Shown: positions 21,314-33,242 of the stretch, piece after piece | How the letters are laid out: the number at the start of each line of letters is the position of its first letter | Position numbering within the stretch: position 1 is the first letter of the stretch | Source: Plasmodium vivax | Lineage: Eukaryota; Apicomplexa; Aconoidasida; Haemosporida; Plasmodiidae | Reading direction: 5' to 3' | DNA length: 64,000 nt | Assembly (NCBI RefSeq): GCF_000002415.2 | Contig: NC_009910.1 | Span: 779,501-843,500, forward strand | Made by a program: the position numbers and the translations under genes | The notes under the pieces: model-generated | The model's input: only the letters and a program-made list of their open reading frames with translations | Database searches by the model: none | What the model was told of the DNA's origin: nothing

Positions 21314-22142
21314 TCATCTACATTTTCTCAATTTAATTAACTGCCTTCTCTTCCAGTTGGCCCTGATGGAAGGTCTGCTCTTGGCTGACAGGTGTCCCTT
21401 TACACGGAGTCCTCTGTACTTCTTACCAGCAGACGTCAGTCCTCTCAATTCTCTATGCTTATGTACTGGGTTACAAATCCAATTGATTTTGGGGTTGTTT
21501 CGCACAGCATTATGCATAGGGTCAACCAGAATAACCTCATAATATTTATACACAGCGTCCTGTCCAACCCAGTAGCTATTTAGAACCCTCAGGTTTCCAC
21601 AGATGCTTTTTCCTACCTTTCCCTCTGCAACACTTTTTAAGTTTCTGGTAGACTTCTGCTTATGAACACCTTGATGCTTTGGCTTTCCGTGCACTACTCC
21701 CTTTCTCACTCTCTTTTTCCTGTCTCCTCTTCTGACTCTCACTCGGTATATGACGAATCCCTGGAGTGCCTTATAGCCTAGTCGCCTGGCTTTGTCGGGC
21801 CTGCTCGGTCTCGACACTCGGTGCACTACTGGCAGTTGCCTGTGAAGGTGCGAAAAGGGGGAAAAAAGAAAACATTACGGGGTGACTTCAGGGCAGGGAC
21901 TTTTTTTTTTTCCGCCCAACTCCTTGGTGAGTTTCATCAACCAAATGAGCATTTATATGAGTGTAGGGGATGAGGACCACATTAGGGTTATCTACATGGG
22001 CCGCCTTTACGGCTTGCCAATCCTCCGTGGGGAGGGGAAAACGCTCCTACCTGTACTCCCATGTTCTAACACGGAGCAAGAAATGCATCGCATCCGACTG
22101 CTTTTTCTTCCATATTTCTTGAATATACTTGTATGCTCCCAT
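21314..22142 (-). CDS. RPL15: 60S ribosomal protein L15 (eL15), two exons
   Basis: Exon 1 is 22051-22142 and exon 2 is 21314-21839, giving 205 residues, the usual eL15 length. Exon 1 encodes MGAYKYIQEIWKKKQSDAMH and ends WEY+AG; the 211-bp intron starts GTAGGA and ends TTCACAG; the codon split across it restores Arg before QLPVVHRVSRPSRPDKARR. The exon 2 frame is open to a GTG in the middle of this block, which is not the real start. Conserved eL15 blocks include RVLNSYWVGQDAVYKYYEV and PVHKHRELRGLTSAGKKYRG. It is a core component of the large cytosolic ribosomal subunit near the peptidyl-transferase region. The start agrees exactly with eL15 proteins of other eukaryotes. Confidence 0.96.
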
Positions 22143-25100
22143 TTTGATATTCTCTTTTTTTTTTTTTTTTTTTTTTTTAATCTTTCACCTCTTCTGGGTA
22201 CAATCTGCGAGTGGGGATAACTTTGGGGGGATCCCACTTGGTCGGTTTCGCGGCTCGCAAAATACGAAGCGAATCTGCTAAACGCCAAGCGGGGGCCAGC
22301 TGCGCCGCGGGTACCAACTACGCGTATGGCATATATTATTGCGCGTTTGCTGTGCTACGTATATGTACAAGCGTATGTATGAACGTATATGTATACAGAA
22401 TTGCGCGTGGCCCCTAGGCAAACGTTCTTTTGGCCGCAATCTGCTTATCGCTTTTACTTTTCACTTTTCACCTTTCGACGAGCGCTGACATGAGAAATGG
22501 CTTGCTCTGCCATGCGGAGTGTTGTTTGGCTTTTTAAATTAAAAAAAAAATCCTTTTTTTTATCTTTTTTTTTTTTTTATTTCTTTACTATTATTTTTTT
22601 TTTTTGCTCTTTTTTTATTCTGCTTTTTGCGCAAATAAAACGGGGGAAACTTTTTTGTTTATTTTTTGCGCCGCCTGTTGGCACTGCCAAGGTGGGTATA
22701 ATACATACGTATGTATATGTATATATATGCATATTTATGCATATTTATGTATATGGTGAAATGCCTCCCTGCGTCAACAGCTGTTGCGCGCGTTACAGTT
22801 ACATATGCACGTATACTGTTCGGTTAAAAAAATGCATTTTTCCCACCATATATTTGTATGCTGTGCGTATTGTGAAAATCTTTTTTTGAAACTGCCGCGC
22901 GGCATTTTGCTACGCATACAATGCATTGCAATACAATCCATATGCGGATAAACCCCTCATGGGAGGGGGTAGCCTGTTCGGTGCGCCTTCACCTTTCTGG
23001 GTAAGGCACATTTAAAAAAAAGAAGCCACGCCGCATTATACGTTTGCACTGCTGCTCCCGTTGCTGCTTTTTTTTTTCGTAACAACAATATGCGGCATGT
23101 GCTCCCTATATGCATAATGGCTTCTTTCCATTGGGGGCAAACTGCTTTCTTTCCGCGCGGAAGGCGGCGGGGGTGACCTACTTATGTACCATATTATGCA
23201 TGTATATATGTAGTTGTAATCCTCACCGCGTGATGCGAAACAGAGGGGAAAAAAAAAAAAAAAAAAAGTAACTCCTACGTAAACTCTTTTGAACTTCTCT
23301 TCACATTTTTTTCCCCCTTTTCCTGATGATATTTTATTTATGTTTGTTTTACGTTTTATGTACACCTGTGCCTGTTCAGGAGGAAGCACCACAGTATGTT
23401 CCTTCCTTTTGGGGGGAGGGCATACCTATCTTCGCGACGACGATATCGTTTCACCTGCGATCACCTTTGCGCATTGCGCAGTGTACCTCCCCCCGCCAAC
23501 AGAGTTAAAGAACATTTTATATTTATTTATGTTAGCCGCCCATCTCACTGATTTGTGTGAGAGGAGGGTTCCCTTTTTTTTTTTTTTCCTTTTTTTTTTA
23601 ATCTACCTTTTTACATTTTCAAATTGCGTTCATAATGTGGCACTTTCGCATAACAGCTAGAGCGATGGCGTTGGTATTTTTTTTATTTTTATTTATTTAT
23701 TTTTTCCTTTTCCATTTCGCGTGAATGCCGCTCACAGCGCAACACGTTGACAGCACGTTAAACAAATGGCGTTGTTAGCGGTTTACCATATTGCAACAAA
23801 ATCGCGGAGGTGGCCACATTTACCAAAAAAAAAAAAAAAAGCGAAAAAACGCAGCCATACGGATGATTGGGTAAAACCTGCACAAACTTAAATGAGCGCA
23901 CTCGATAGGCCTTTTTTACGGCGTACTAAAACGCAGTACATACCAACACGATTGAACGAGGAACAAATTGGAGGGGAAAAAACCCCCCTGTGCAACATGG
24001 CAGCGGAGAATAATCAGTCACGCTGACCACCATCGATGAGCGAGCTGCATACTGTTTTGCCACTGAGAGAGTCCCCTCGGAAGGGGTCACAACAAATAAG
24101 CTTTGCGCATACACACACGTATAATTGTACACATATATGACTGTACGGCAGGTATACGCTTATTCTTAGGAGGGCTTCCCCGCAAGTGGCAATGATAAGG
24201 CGATGCAGCGATGTGGGTCTGCCCATTACCATCGCGCTGCGTAACAAAAGGGATAGAACCCTCCCCATGTGAGGTGCCCTCCTTTACAAACTCTGTACAT
24301 AATTATGGTTTACGTAGTAGTGCGCACTTGAGGTTGCACTATCCCCCTGCTCAAAAGGGGAGGCCCTTCAAAAAAGCAGCACCCACCAACTGACACGCTT
24401 GTGCAGTTTCTGGGAAGAAAAATCGAAACAGGTGCGTAGGGACAATTGCGCTGATTAGCAAAGTTAAGAAAAAAAAAAAATATAATGAAACGGGGGAGCA
24501 TCCAAAGGGAAAGAAGCCTCGCTAAAGGGGACGTGTACCACATGGAAAAGGTCTCTTTTCAATCCCACGGTTGGATCAACAAATTAGAGAAGCTTATTAA
24601 ATTAAGAGCAAACAAAGTGGGGAAAAACAAAACCGTAAAAATGAAAAAAAAAAATAAAAAAATTAAAAAACGTTGTTAGAACAGACATATGCTCATCACT
24701 ACAGTAGGCAAAAAATGAGCACAAGTGAAAGTAATAATCGTCATATGGGATGCTGGTACGTGGATACCGCTTTTTAATGTTCTTTTTTGTTTCCCCCCTG
24801 TATTGCCTCCTTTTTTTCGCTATCCACACTGCATTGTAAATTGCCCAAAAAACGAATTCGCTCATTGCTCTGCAATATGGCTACAGTTGCAGGGGGCACC
24901 GCATAGCTGTTGTACATTTTAATGAAAGGGTTTATATCGCGTTGGAGGGGCACTCTGCCTTCCTCTTATCTTCCCAATGGAATGGGCACACAGGACAAGT
25001 GCAAAGGGTGAACAGCAGCGATGGGGGTGCGAAAAAAAAAAAAAAATAGGAAAAAAATAGGCAAAAAAATAGGCAAAAAAATAGGAAAAAAGTAGGCAAA

Positions 25101-26548
25101 GAAAAGGAATTCACCTTTTAAAAGTGTCGAATTCGTAAAATAAAAAATGGGGGAGAGGAGGTTACCGCTTCTCTACTGGACGTCCCTTCAAGCAGGCGCA
25201 AGACCGGAGCGCGAAGTAGACATATGTATGCACGGACATATATACGTACGCATACATACGCTACATATATGCATGCATACACATACCCGCGTTCACCGCC
25301 GCGGGACCGTTCCCAAGTGTGCTCACCAAATCCGTACGCGCGCACGTTCATTCGCTGCTCAGTGGTAGGAGAAAAAAATAGGCCAACTCGTGTAGGTACG
25401 CACCCATGATAGGGGAACAAAAGCACAGGTGCGTTAACACATGCTGGCGCCTCTCCTCGCCCCGCCAGCAGCTGCACGTGCACTTCGCACCAGGTCGATT
25501 AGTTCAATCCGCTAACCGCTACACACAGCGACTAGCTAACCACTGCCGACTAACCGCCGCCACTACCGCTACCACTGCCCACCAACGCATGCATACAAAA
25601 AAAGGGGGAAAATTAAAAAGCATCAAATAATTTAAAAGGGCAAAATTCAAAAGGCCGCAGGAAAGGAACATGTACTAATTCGATTCGCAATTAACAAGGG
25701 CGTCTTTTAAAGACATGAGTATAATTTGGGTGAATGGAGGGGAAGGAGAGGTAGGCATGCAAAGGGTAGAGACGCGAGGGGTTAAAAGAACAATCCTTTA
25801 TTTTAATTCTTCAAAAGGTACGAAAAAAATAAAATATCGAAACAGGCACAATTCTGTCCACTCCACAGTCATGCATGTAAACGCACAAACGCATAAACAT
25901 ATGCACCATGCTACATACACGTGTGCGTGAATAGAGGGGTGGGGGTCTACTATACACAGGGAGATGCATCTCCACGTTTGTTCTGGCGTGTTCAAGTGTG
26001 CACATGCGGATGCTCATGCGTGGAGGCACACGGGAAAGAAAATACGCACGCGACAGCACATGGTTGAGGGGGTTAACTGTGTTCGGCGACTCAGAGCGAG
26101 GGCGCGCATTCCTGTCGGCCCCTGGGGGGATACACAAACATGCATACGTAACGATAGGCGTGTAAATACGAAGGCATACGCATCCACCTGTATGGGAGCA
26201 CGCGCTTACCTATACGGGAGCACACGTCTACCTGTATGGGAGCACGTACCTACATTCGCACATACACACCATCGTCACTATTGCACCGAGCCACACGCAA
26301 GAGGGGGAGGGTGGGCTAAAAACTACCTCCACGAAGCTGCAGGGAAGGGCAATTCACCTTCTTGATTTGGCCGGCTTCAATCACATGCACCTTCGGCGCT
26401 TTTTCCAGTGCCCATGCAGCAAGCACAAACATAGGCACAGACATGTGAAGGCATACGTACAGACACGCCATGGCATACGCACATGCACACGAAAACATAC
26501 ACACAAGCACACATGCACACACACACGCAAGCTTCCGCAAGCCGCACC
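22143..26548. other. 4.4-kb intergenic region between L15 and the RRM gene
   Basis: Upstream of L15 and downstream of the RRM gene, both on the minus strand. I find no supported gene. It contains many homopolymer tracts (T near 22156-22178 and 22555-22615; A near 23250-23267, 23825-23840, 25034-25046), a GCAAAAAAATAG 12-bp repeat at about 25045-25090, and several alternating purine-pyrimidine stretches (CATACGTATG, GTATGTATAT, CACACACACA) at 22700-22760, 25220-25290 and 26430-26530. Some is likely promoter and UTR. Confidence 0.55.
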
Positions 26549-28888
26549 CTATTCTACAAACATCTTTATTTTCTGGTTGTTCAACATGCCACCATCATAA
26601 CGGCCTTAAGGGGGAAAAAAAAGGGGCAATTTCAAAGGGTGAACTCCACACGAGCATTGTGCGGGCAGCGCACATGAGTTGTGTGCAACTGGGGGTCACT
26701 CATACACTCTCACGAACGAGCGACGCAACTTCCTCAGTGCTCTCGCTCCCCTCAAATGGCTTTTTTCTGCAAAATCGTTCGCTCTTAATTTATTACTAGC
26801 TGCGAAGGCGGCCGATTCGTAGTCCGGAAAGGTTAAGCATGCGCAGCCTGAGTGCTCGCCCTGCAGGGAGGAAAAAAAAAAAAAAAAAAAAAAATGAAAA
26901 CGTTTGTGCAAAGTCAGCTAGCCATTTGGTCATTTTCACAAAAAAAAAAAAAATGTTGTAGCCATTTTGTTCTTGTTCAAACTGTGCCTACCTTGCTGGT
27001 CAACATAATGTCCGCTCGAAGAATGTTCCCCATGAACCTGAAGGTTTCCATAATTTCCCTTGAACTTAGGTTTTTCGGGATCTGCGGGAGGGTAAAATAT
27101 GGGCATACGTTCGTGTGTGTGTGCGTGCGCGTATGCGAGTGGGCATGCGTTCACACGTAAACTGCACTGGCACACACAAATATACACCCATGGGCGGTAG
27201 CGATTAAATGCACACAAGGCAAAAACTCACATTCGTGACGATTATGTTGTGCGGCCTGCTGTCAAAGGGCTGGTTGGACATTCTCCCCATTTTGTCCTTG
27301 TACTTGTTGAACTTCATTTTGTCTGAACCTTGGTCATCTAAAAGGGAGAAAAAAAAAGGTAACGTAATGGAAAAGTAGGGGCAAACATGGAGGATAAACA
27401 TAACAACTCGGTTAGCTACAAACCGCTGGGCTACGGCCTACGCAGGCGCACTATACTCGCACAATTTTAATGCGCGCTAAGGAAAGAAAAATTTATTACA
27501 CATGGGGTACTTCATATTCGATAAGCTGCTATCATATGGGGCATTGGGGATGGACGCGCCCATGGCGCCTCCCCACATATTGATGTCTGCGTGGGAAGAA
27601 AAAAAAAAAAAAAAAAAATGAGCACCGTGATGATGGTTCACTTCTTTCAAACAGTGCCCATTTTAGTTGCTACAAAAAAAGGGGGTCTCGTTCGAATGAC
27701 TGGCGAGTTTTCCAATCGCTGCATTACTTGGATCACTGCCAAACGCCCTGGGCTGATAATACTTGGGCATATTGCCTTCTTCAATGGAGTTGGGGTAACT
27801 CGCGTACAGTAGTTTATCGTCGCTGTATTCGCTTGAGGGGGGCTTGGAGAGAGCTGCGAAAAGGGGCAAGGCGAGCAAGTAGGAGTTATTAGAAGCGCGC
27901 AAACATAAGTATCCAATCATGCAGGGGTAGAAGCGCGCCCACTCGGCGTGGCAACGGGGCAGGCGCTCCTCGTACCCGCTTCTCCCGGGGGCTTGTACAC
28001 ATAATAATTTGGATTGGCAGAGAGGGGCATATTCGCGTAATTCTGCTTGATGCTCGGAGGGGAGAGGGATTTTTTCGCGCTGCCACTCTGCTGCTGTTGC
28101 ATGTCCATATAGGTATACTCACCACTCTGGTGCATATAACTATTGGACATCAGCATGTTCCTTTTTTCTACATTAATGCTCATGGCATTGCTGTTTTGGT
28201 GATGGGGAGCGGGTCTTAACGTAGGACCTGACATGTAGGCTTCATTTTCCATTAAGTTATTCACTTTATAATTTTTTTTGGACGTATTGCTATAATACAT
28301 GTTTGACTGAAGATTGGAATTCATGTGCATATTGCAATTAGATATGCAGCTCAGATTGACGTTTGCCGTTTTTATGTTTATGTTTGGATTGTGTGGACCA
28401 TTTCTTGAGGTCATGGGAGGTAGGGGCCCCGTGCCAGGGGGACCAATGTGCATACTGTGATGGTAGCTGGAATGACTCATCATTTGATGATTTGGGGGGG
28501 GAATCGAGCCGGCCATGCCGCCAACAGAACCTCCTGGAATTGGGCACATGTTTAATAACCCCATGCTGGAACTGTTTCGGTATTTATAGCTGTCCTCCCC
28601 ATCTCTCGTTAAAGGGGGAGGTGGTGGAGGAGGAGGAGGGGGAGGCGGAGGACAAATGGGCAACGAATTGGGGCTACTGGCAGGATTGCTCTTTTGCATT
28701 TTTTTGTAATTCTTTTGCCCATTCTTCGAAGATAGGGATGCCTTTTTTTTGGCTTTCCTCATAGAATTTTTCCTTCTGTTTTTTTTTGAATTTCCCGACT
28801 TTTTCTCATTTTTTGCTCCCCCCTTTTGTTCCTTGTTCGTGGCTTCCGCCTCCACTTTCTCGGGGGCCTCATCTTTCGGCGACTCCAT
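26549..28888 (-). CDS. RNA-binding protein with C-terminal RRM, seven exons
   Basis: Exons by eye: 27976-28888, 27728-27853, 27500-27586, 27231-27337, 26992-27081, 26797-26860, 26549-26604; 480 residues, all phases consistent. The C-terminus is one complete RRM spread over the last four exons: NIIVTN|IPKNLSSREIMETFRFMG..., then GEHSGCACLTF as RNP1, and NNQKIKMFVE as the last strand, ending four bases of codons later. Exon 1 encodes a basic Lys-rich N-terminus, a proline run of about 13 residues (~82-95), and a long Asn/Ser/Met/Gln-rich region (~110-290) of prion-like composition. Such a layout suits an mRNA-binding protein that could form granules, which is inference. Introns are 107-192 bp. 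Donors are GTACGA, GTAATG, GTAATA, GTGAGT, GTAGGC and GTAATA. The least certain joints are exon 2 to 3 and exon 6 to 7. Confidence 0.8.
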
Positions 28889-30806
28889 TTCGTCTGGGGC
28901 CGCGCATAAGTACGTGCGGTTGTTCGTGCGGGGAGGTTTATGCGTAAGAATACGAATATGTGCTATGCGCTTGGCAGCGAGGGCGCGTCAACCGTAAGGC
29001 GTAAACCGTAGGGCGTAAACCGTAGGGCGTAAACCGTAGGGCGTAAACCGTAGGGCGTAAACCGTAGGGCGTAAACCGTAAGGCGTAAACCACGAGCGGA
29101 TGGTTCAGCGTTCAATGTGGGGGGAGAAATTAACTCGCGAGAGAAAGTTCTGCTAAAAGGATGAAGCTACAGGAAGGGAGCTACACAGCGTAGAGGCGCT
29201 TTAAAGAAACAAGCTGGCAAAGTAACACCACTCTGCCGGTGGAAAAAAAAAAAAAAAAAAGCTGTTAAACTTCACGCACGTACGTTTAATTGGCATATGT
29301 GCATATTGGTATGTATATTATACGTGGTCAACGATCGTTTGCTGCCTTGTGCGTTCTCTCAAGCGCATTCGCGTACAAACGGGTAGGTAAAAATTAGTCC
29401 TCTTTGTGAGGGGAAGAGCGGTGGTAAAGAAGCACATAAATATATCATCTCACATACGTCTGCCATTCCGATAATCACGAAATGTACGGTACGCATGGAA
29501 TGCATGTCAATTTGGTGTGGGTTCGTCACTGTTTCCTTTTTTTGCATGTTTTTTTTTTTTTTTTTTTTGCAATTTAAATCCTGTCATCTTTGTGCCCATA
29601 TATATTTCCGTACGAAGGGTTTAGGCAAACATCCAAATGGAAAAAAATATATTATGTACAAAGTGGAGGCAAATTTTTGCCGCACTTTTTTTTTTTTTTT
29701 GCTGCTTCTTCAAAGTGCTATTCTCAGCGGCGCCCCAAGGGCACATGAACGCGCGTGCGTGCAGGTATCCCCCAAAAAAAAAAAAAATAAAAAAAATGTA
29801 ACAAACATAGGGAATGATATAAATGTAAAACTTCTTCACATCGTCAGTCCAGCATTACCTCCTCGCGTGGTTTTATTTGAAGAATTTTTTTTTACGGAGA
29901 AAATTGGCACAAGAAATGTCAACACTTGGAAAAGTATAACCCGTGGGGTGTGACCGGGCGAGGGGGGCCACTGTGGCGTTCACCTAAGCGAGTTACATTT
30001 TACCACTTCACGTGCTTGCACATGCGCTTATGCGCATATGTGCGTACGTATGCGTGTTCCTCAACCCACGCTGCGTTCAAAGTGGAGGCCTTTATTGTAG
30101 GCGAAAAAAAAAAATATAAAAAAAAAACCACGTTAACTTAACACGTTTTGCAGAATGCGCACATGCATACGAAGTGCCCACTTGGCACACATACCGCTTT
30201 ACCCTTGTGGGCAACAGGGGGAAACCATCTGGGTGGAGGGGGGACTCATTACAGAAAATGGCGAACGCGGGAGAGCATTTGCAAAAATGGATGCATAGTT
30301 GTGTTGTACCATCTGGGCAGCACTGAGGAAAAGTGCTTCCCCATTCCCTACTTCGTTGACCACTTGGCCGGAGGAACACCTCCAGGAGAGCAGCAAACTG
30401 CCGCGATGCATACCCCTCCGCGCCGTTCAAATTATACTTATGTACATATCCTTTTTAACCCTTTTATGTGACGCAGAGGATACATATGCACTGGGAGTTA
30501 TGCTCATGTGAATTTTTTTTTTTTTTTCCCCTTTTCCCGCTTCTTCGTCTTTACCCATTTGTCGCTTCCCAATTTCGCAAAGTGATGTTCCACACGCTGG
30601 AGCTACGACAGGCGTGCCTTTCCACATAGCGCGAACTCGTTTGTGTGTTGCACAGATGGGGAAGTGCTTAAGGGGGTAGGTGGGCACATTTTCTTTCCCT
30701 GTTGTGCGCGCAGCTCGGAGGGGCATCGCCTGAACACGCCTCCGCTTACACCTGTGCTGCTTCACCCACTGATAAGTCACTTCTGCACCTGCGAAAGTAC
30801 GCGTAG
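28889..30806. other. intergenic region between RRM and NT-C2 genes
   Basis: Upstream of the RRM gene and downstream of the NT-C2 gene. Holds the 14-bp minisatellite at 28990-29092, poly(dA) at about 29242-29259 and poly(dT) at about 29551-29569, 29683-29700 and 30513-30528. No supported gene. Confidence 0.55.
28990..29092. repeat. 14-bp minisatellite upstream of the RRM gene
   Basis: About seven copies of GGCGTAAACCGTAG lie roughly 100 bp upstream of the RRM start codon. On the other strand the unit reads CTACGGTTTACGCC, which shares GGTTTA with the Plasmodium telomere motif GGGTTYA but is not a telomere array. Confidence 0.85.
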
Positions 30807-33242
30807 TTAACTGCCGCACCGCCGCTTCATCTCGTTAATCTCCTCCTCCCGCTTTGTTTCACTCTGCGCCAAGAGCAGTTTAGTGTTCATCAGTTCCTGC
30901 ACAAGGTTGGCAATTTTTTCTTCGTACTTCTCCGCGTCGCCCCGGGATAAGCAATGAACTGAGGCATTCCCATCATGCGTTGCGCTCTCTTTGTTTGGCT
31001 CCCCGTGGGGGGAGGGAGCACAAAGGGGAGTGGTGTTTTTCCCTTCGGAGTGTGCCTCTTCAGTGGCGTTTGGATCCCCATGGTTGCTCGCCCCCCCTCT
31101 GTGACCTCCACCGACCGATGTACCGGCTAATTCTTTAATAACGAGCTGCACATTTTGCATTTCCTCCACCAACTTGCGAATCGTGACCAACTCGTTTATA
31201 CTTTTATTTTCCTCACTTGAGATTTTTTTAATTTTCGAATGAGCATTTGTCCTTTCGTTGCTGTGCACATCTGGGTGATCACCATGTGGTGGTGTTGCCC
31301 CTTCTTCACTTAGGTTTTTTTTAAAGAGGTAGCCATGTTGAGATGCGAATTGTTCCCCTTGTAATCGATTGGGTACTACATTCAGTGCGAAATCGCCGCC
31401 AAGATTGGTACCTCTTGTGTGTATGCCTTCTTTTGTGACTCCCCTCCAGGTGTGATCTACCGCTTGGGAGAAGCCCCCACCGAGGGGGGTAAGAAGGTTC
31501 TCCATTTCACCCCCTTTGAGGCCTCTCCCATTTACCGAGCGGAGGAGAAAATTTTCATCTTCTCGCATGGCGTACGAGTGGGGGCATTCCCCATTGGTGG
31601 GCGCTCCGATAGGTAACTGCCTACTTGCGAAGTGTGTGCTTATGTGGTCAGATGCGTGCACCCCGTTTAGTGCCGCGTTATTGCAGTTTCTCCCCCCCCA
31701 GCAGGGGAGCCCCTTTGTGTAGACCTCTTCCCTTGTTCGCGAAACGGTACAGCCATCGTGTGGAGGACGCAACGGTGTGGCGTAACTTCCCACATGGTGG
31801 TACCCATCCCATTCGTGTGCCGATTGCTCCCTGATGAGGAGTAATTGGCGAAGTGCCACCATGGAGGGTTCAAAGTGGTTATCTCGTTCCCCAGAGAGAT
31901 GCGCTAGATTGCTCCCAAGTGACCAGTTCGTCTTGCTTAGCCCCCCATCTTGGCAGTTTTTTTTCTCCGTGACGAAGCCCATGTTGTAATTACTGGGGTG
32001 GCTACTTTGGCCATTTTGTTCTGCTCTCGAACGGCATTCCGCTTCCCCCCCCGTAGAGTTGACTCCGTTCCCGTTGGGACGTTCCTTCAGTTTGCTAACC
32101 GCGTCGTATCGCCGCGTCTCCACCTGTGTACTCCTTTGTGTGTTCCCTCCCTCAGTCACCCCTTCCTCACCGCTTTGTTGAAAAAGGGACCTGTTCATGC
32201 TTCGTATCACTTCTCCGTTTTTTATTGCCTTCTCCATATTTCGGATGACAGACTGTACTTCCAATGTGGGGTGATTGGCATCTTTTTTGTTTTTCCCTCT
32301 GCGGGGGGGGGTTCCACTCAGGGTGGCCTTTTTTTCCCCACTTGTGTGTGTCCCTGGGGCCCCCCTCGACGGTTTCACCTGCACAGTCGCGTCAGTCGCA
32401 TTCGTCGCTGCTGTCTCGCCGGCCCCGTGGGCGCAGTGGGCCCAGCGGGGGCCGTTCAGGCGAGCCAACTTTTGTAGCGAACTATTTATGGACCGTTTTA
32501 AGGCAGCAATGGTGTTATCGCGCGAGCAAACGGGGCGATCATACTTATGGCCGTTGCCACTCCAGTTGTGTGCCTCCTCTGAGTTGGTGCTGCTGTCCGC
32601 CCACGTGTTACCCCCGTTCGTTTCTTCGCTGGAGAGGATGCTCTCATCCATGCTCCCACTGACACCTCCATCACTATCATCTTCGCTATCCCCGTTCGTT
32701 CGACCACTTTGCGGCAGCGAACAACTGCGAGTGGGGTGAAACTGCTCCCCAATTTCTACCAACTCCGCAGTGATGTCGTGTGCCCCTCCCCCCATGGTGC
32801 CGCAACGTACCGTCAGGTGAGCAGTTCCGCAGTTGAGTGAGCCCTTTAAAATGGCCAAGGAGGCGTAGCAGACAAATGCAACGTTGCACAGCTCCCTCGA
32901 GGTGGGGACAAACTGACTGAAATCAATTTGAGTCTTTCCCACCACGACTGCTTCATTTCGACTTATTTCGTAAAAGACGAAAGAGTACGTTTTTTTCCCA
33001 AACTGTTTGTTTTTTTTACAGTATAGGGTAAGGTCCACAACGAGTGGGTTTTTAAAATGTGCTCGGCCATTCCGTAGCTGTGCCTGTTCCCTCGAAGTTA
33101 TCACTCTGGAGTTTCTCTCCAACTCATATGCCACTTGGATGTTGCTATCATTTTTTAATTCGACACAATCCACCGAAATGAGGAACCTGTGTTGCTGCTT
33201 CTCTTGGCGCGTGTGCCTGAACAACCTTTTAAATTTCCCCAT
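30807..33242 (-). CDS. protein with N-terminal C2 (NT-C2) domain and C-terminal coiled coil
   Basis: A single 811-residue frame from ATG 33242. Residues ~18-150 resemble the NT-C2 domain of the EEIG1/EHBP1 family: HRFLISVDCVELKNDSNIQ, then NPLVVDLTLYCKKNKQFGKK, SFVFYEISRN and GKTQIDFSQFV. In other eukaryotes this domain docks proteins on membranes, often with endocytic or cytoskeletal partners; its role in Plasmodium is not known to me. The middle (~160-700) is hydrophilic, low-complexity and rich in Ser, Asn, Gly and His. The last ~100 residues (EEKIANLVQELMNTKLLLAQ and on) are predicted by eye to form a coiled coil. There is no signal or membrane segment, so it should be cytosolic and peripheral. 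It is the last conserved gene before the PHIST array. Confidence 0.75.
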   Translation of the reverse strand: MGKFKRLFRHTRQEKQQHRFLISVDCVELKNDSNIQVAYELERNSRVITSREQAQLRNGRAHFKNPLVVDLTLYCKKNKQFGKKTYSFVFYEISRNEAVVVGKTQIDFSQFVPTSRELCNVAFVCYASLAILKGSLNCGTAHLTVRCGTMGGGAHDITAELVEIGEQFHPTRSCSLPQSGRTNGDSEDDSDGGVSGSMDESILSSEETNGGNTWADSSTNSEEAHNWSGNGHKYDRPVCSRDNTIAALKRSINSSLQKLARLNGPRWAHCAHGAGETAATNATDATVQVKPSRGAPGTHTSGEKKATLSGTPPRRGKNKKDANHPTLEVQSVIRNMEKAIKNGEVIRSMNRSLFQQSGEEGVTEGGNTQRSTQVETRRYDAVSKLKERPNGNGVNSTGGEAECRSRAEQNGQSSHPSNYNMGFVTEKKNCQDGGLSKTNWSLGSNLAHLSGERDNHFEPSMVALRQLLLIREQSAHEWDGYHHVGSYATPLRPPHDGCTVSRTREEVYTKGLPCWGGRNCNNAALNGVHASDHISTHFASRQLPIGAPTNGECPHSYAMREDENFLLRSVNGRGLKGGEMENLLTPLGGGFSQAVDHTWRGVTKEGIHTRGTNLGGDFALNVVPNRLQGEQFASQHGYLFKKNLSEEGATPPHGDHPDVHSNERTNAHSKIKKISSEENKSINELVTIRKLVEEMQNVQLVIKELAGTSVGGGHRGGASNHGDPNATEEAHSEGKNTTPLCAPSPHGEPNKESATHDGNASVHCLSRGDAEKYEEKIANLVQELMNTKLLLAQSETKREEEINEMKRRCGS

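Noticed and set aside
28990..29092. Direct-repeat array considered as a CRISPR or telomere array
   Set aside because: No spacers of constant length between repeats, and the unit differs from GGGTTYA; it is a simple minisatellite.
31950..32739. Plus-strand frames of 130-175 residues opposite the NT-C2 gene
   Set aside because: Shadow frames of a GC-rich gene; the minus strand shows a coherent 811-residue protein with an NT-C2 start.
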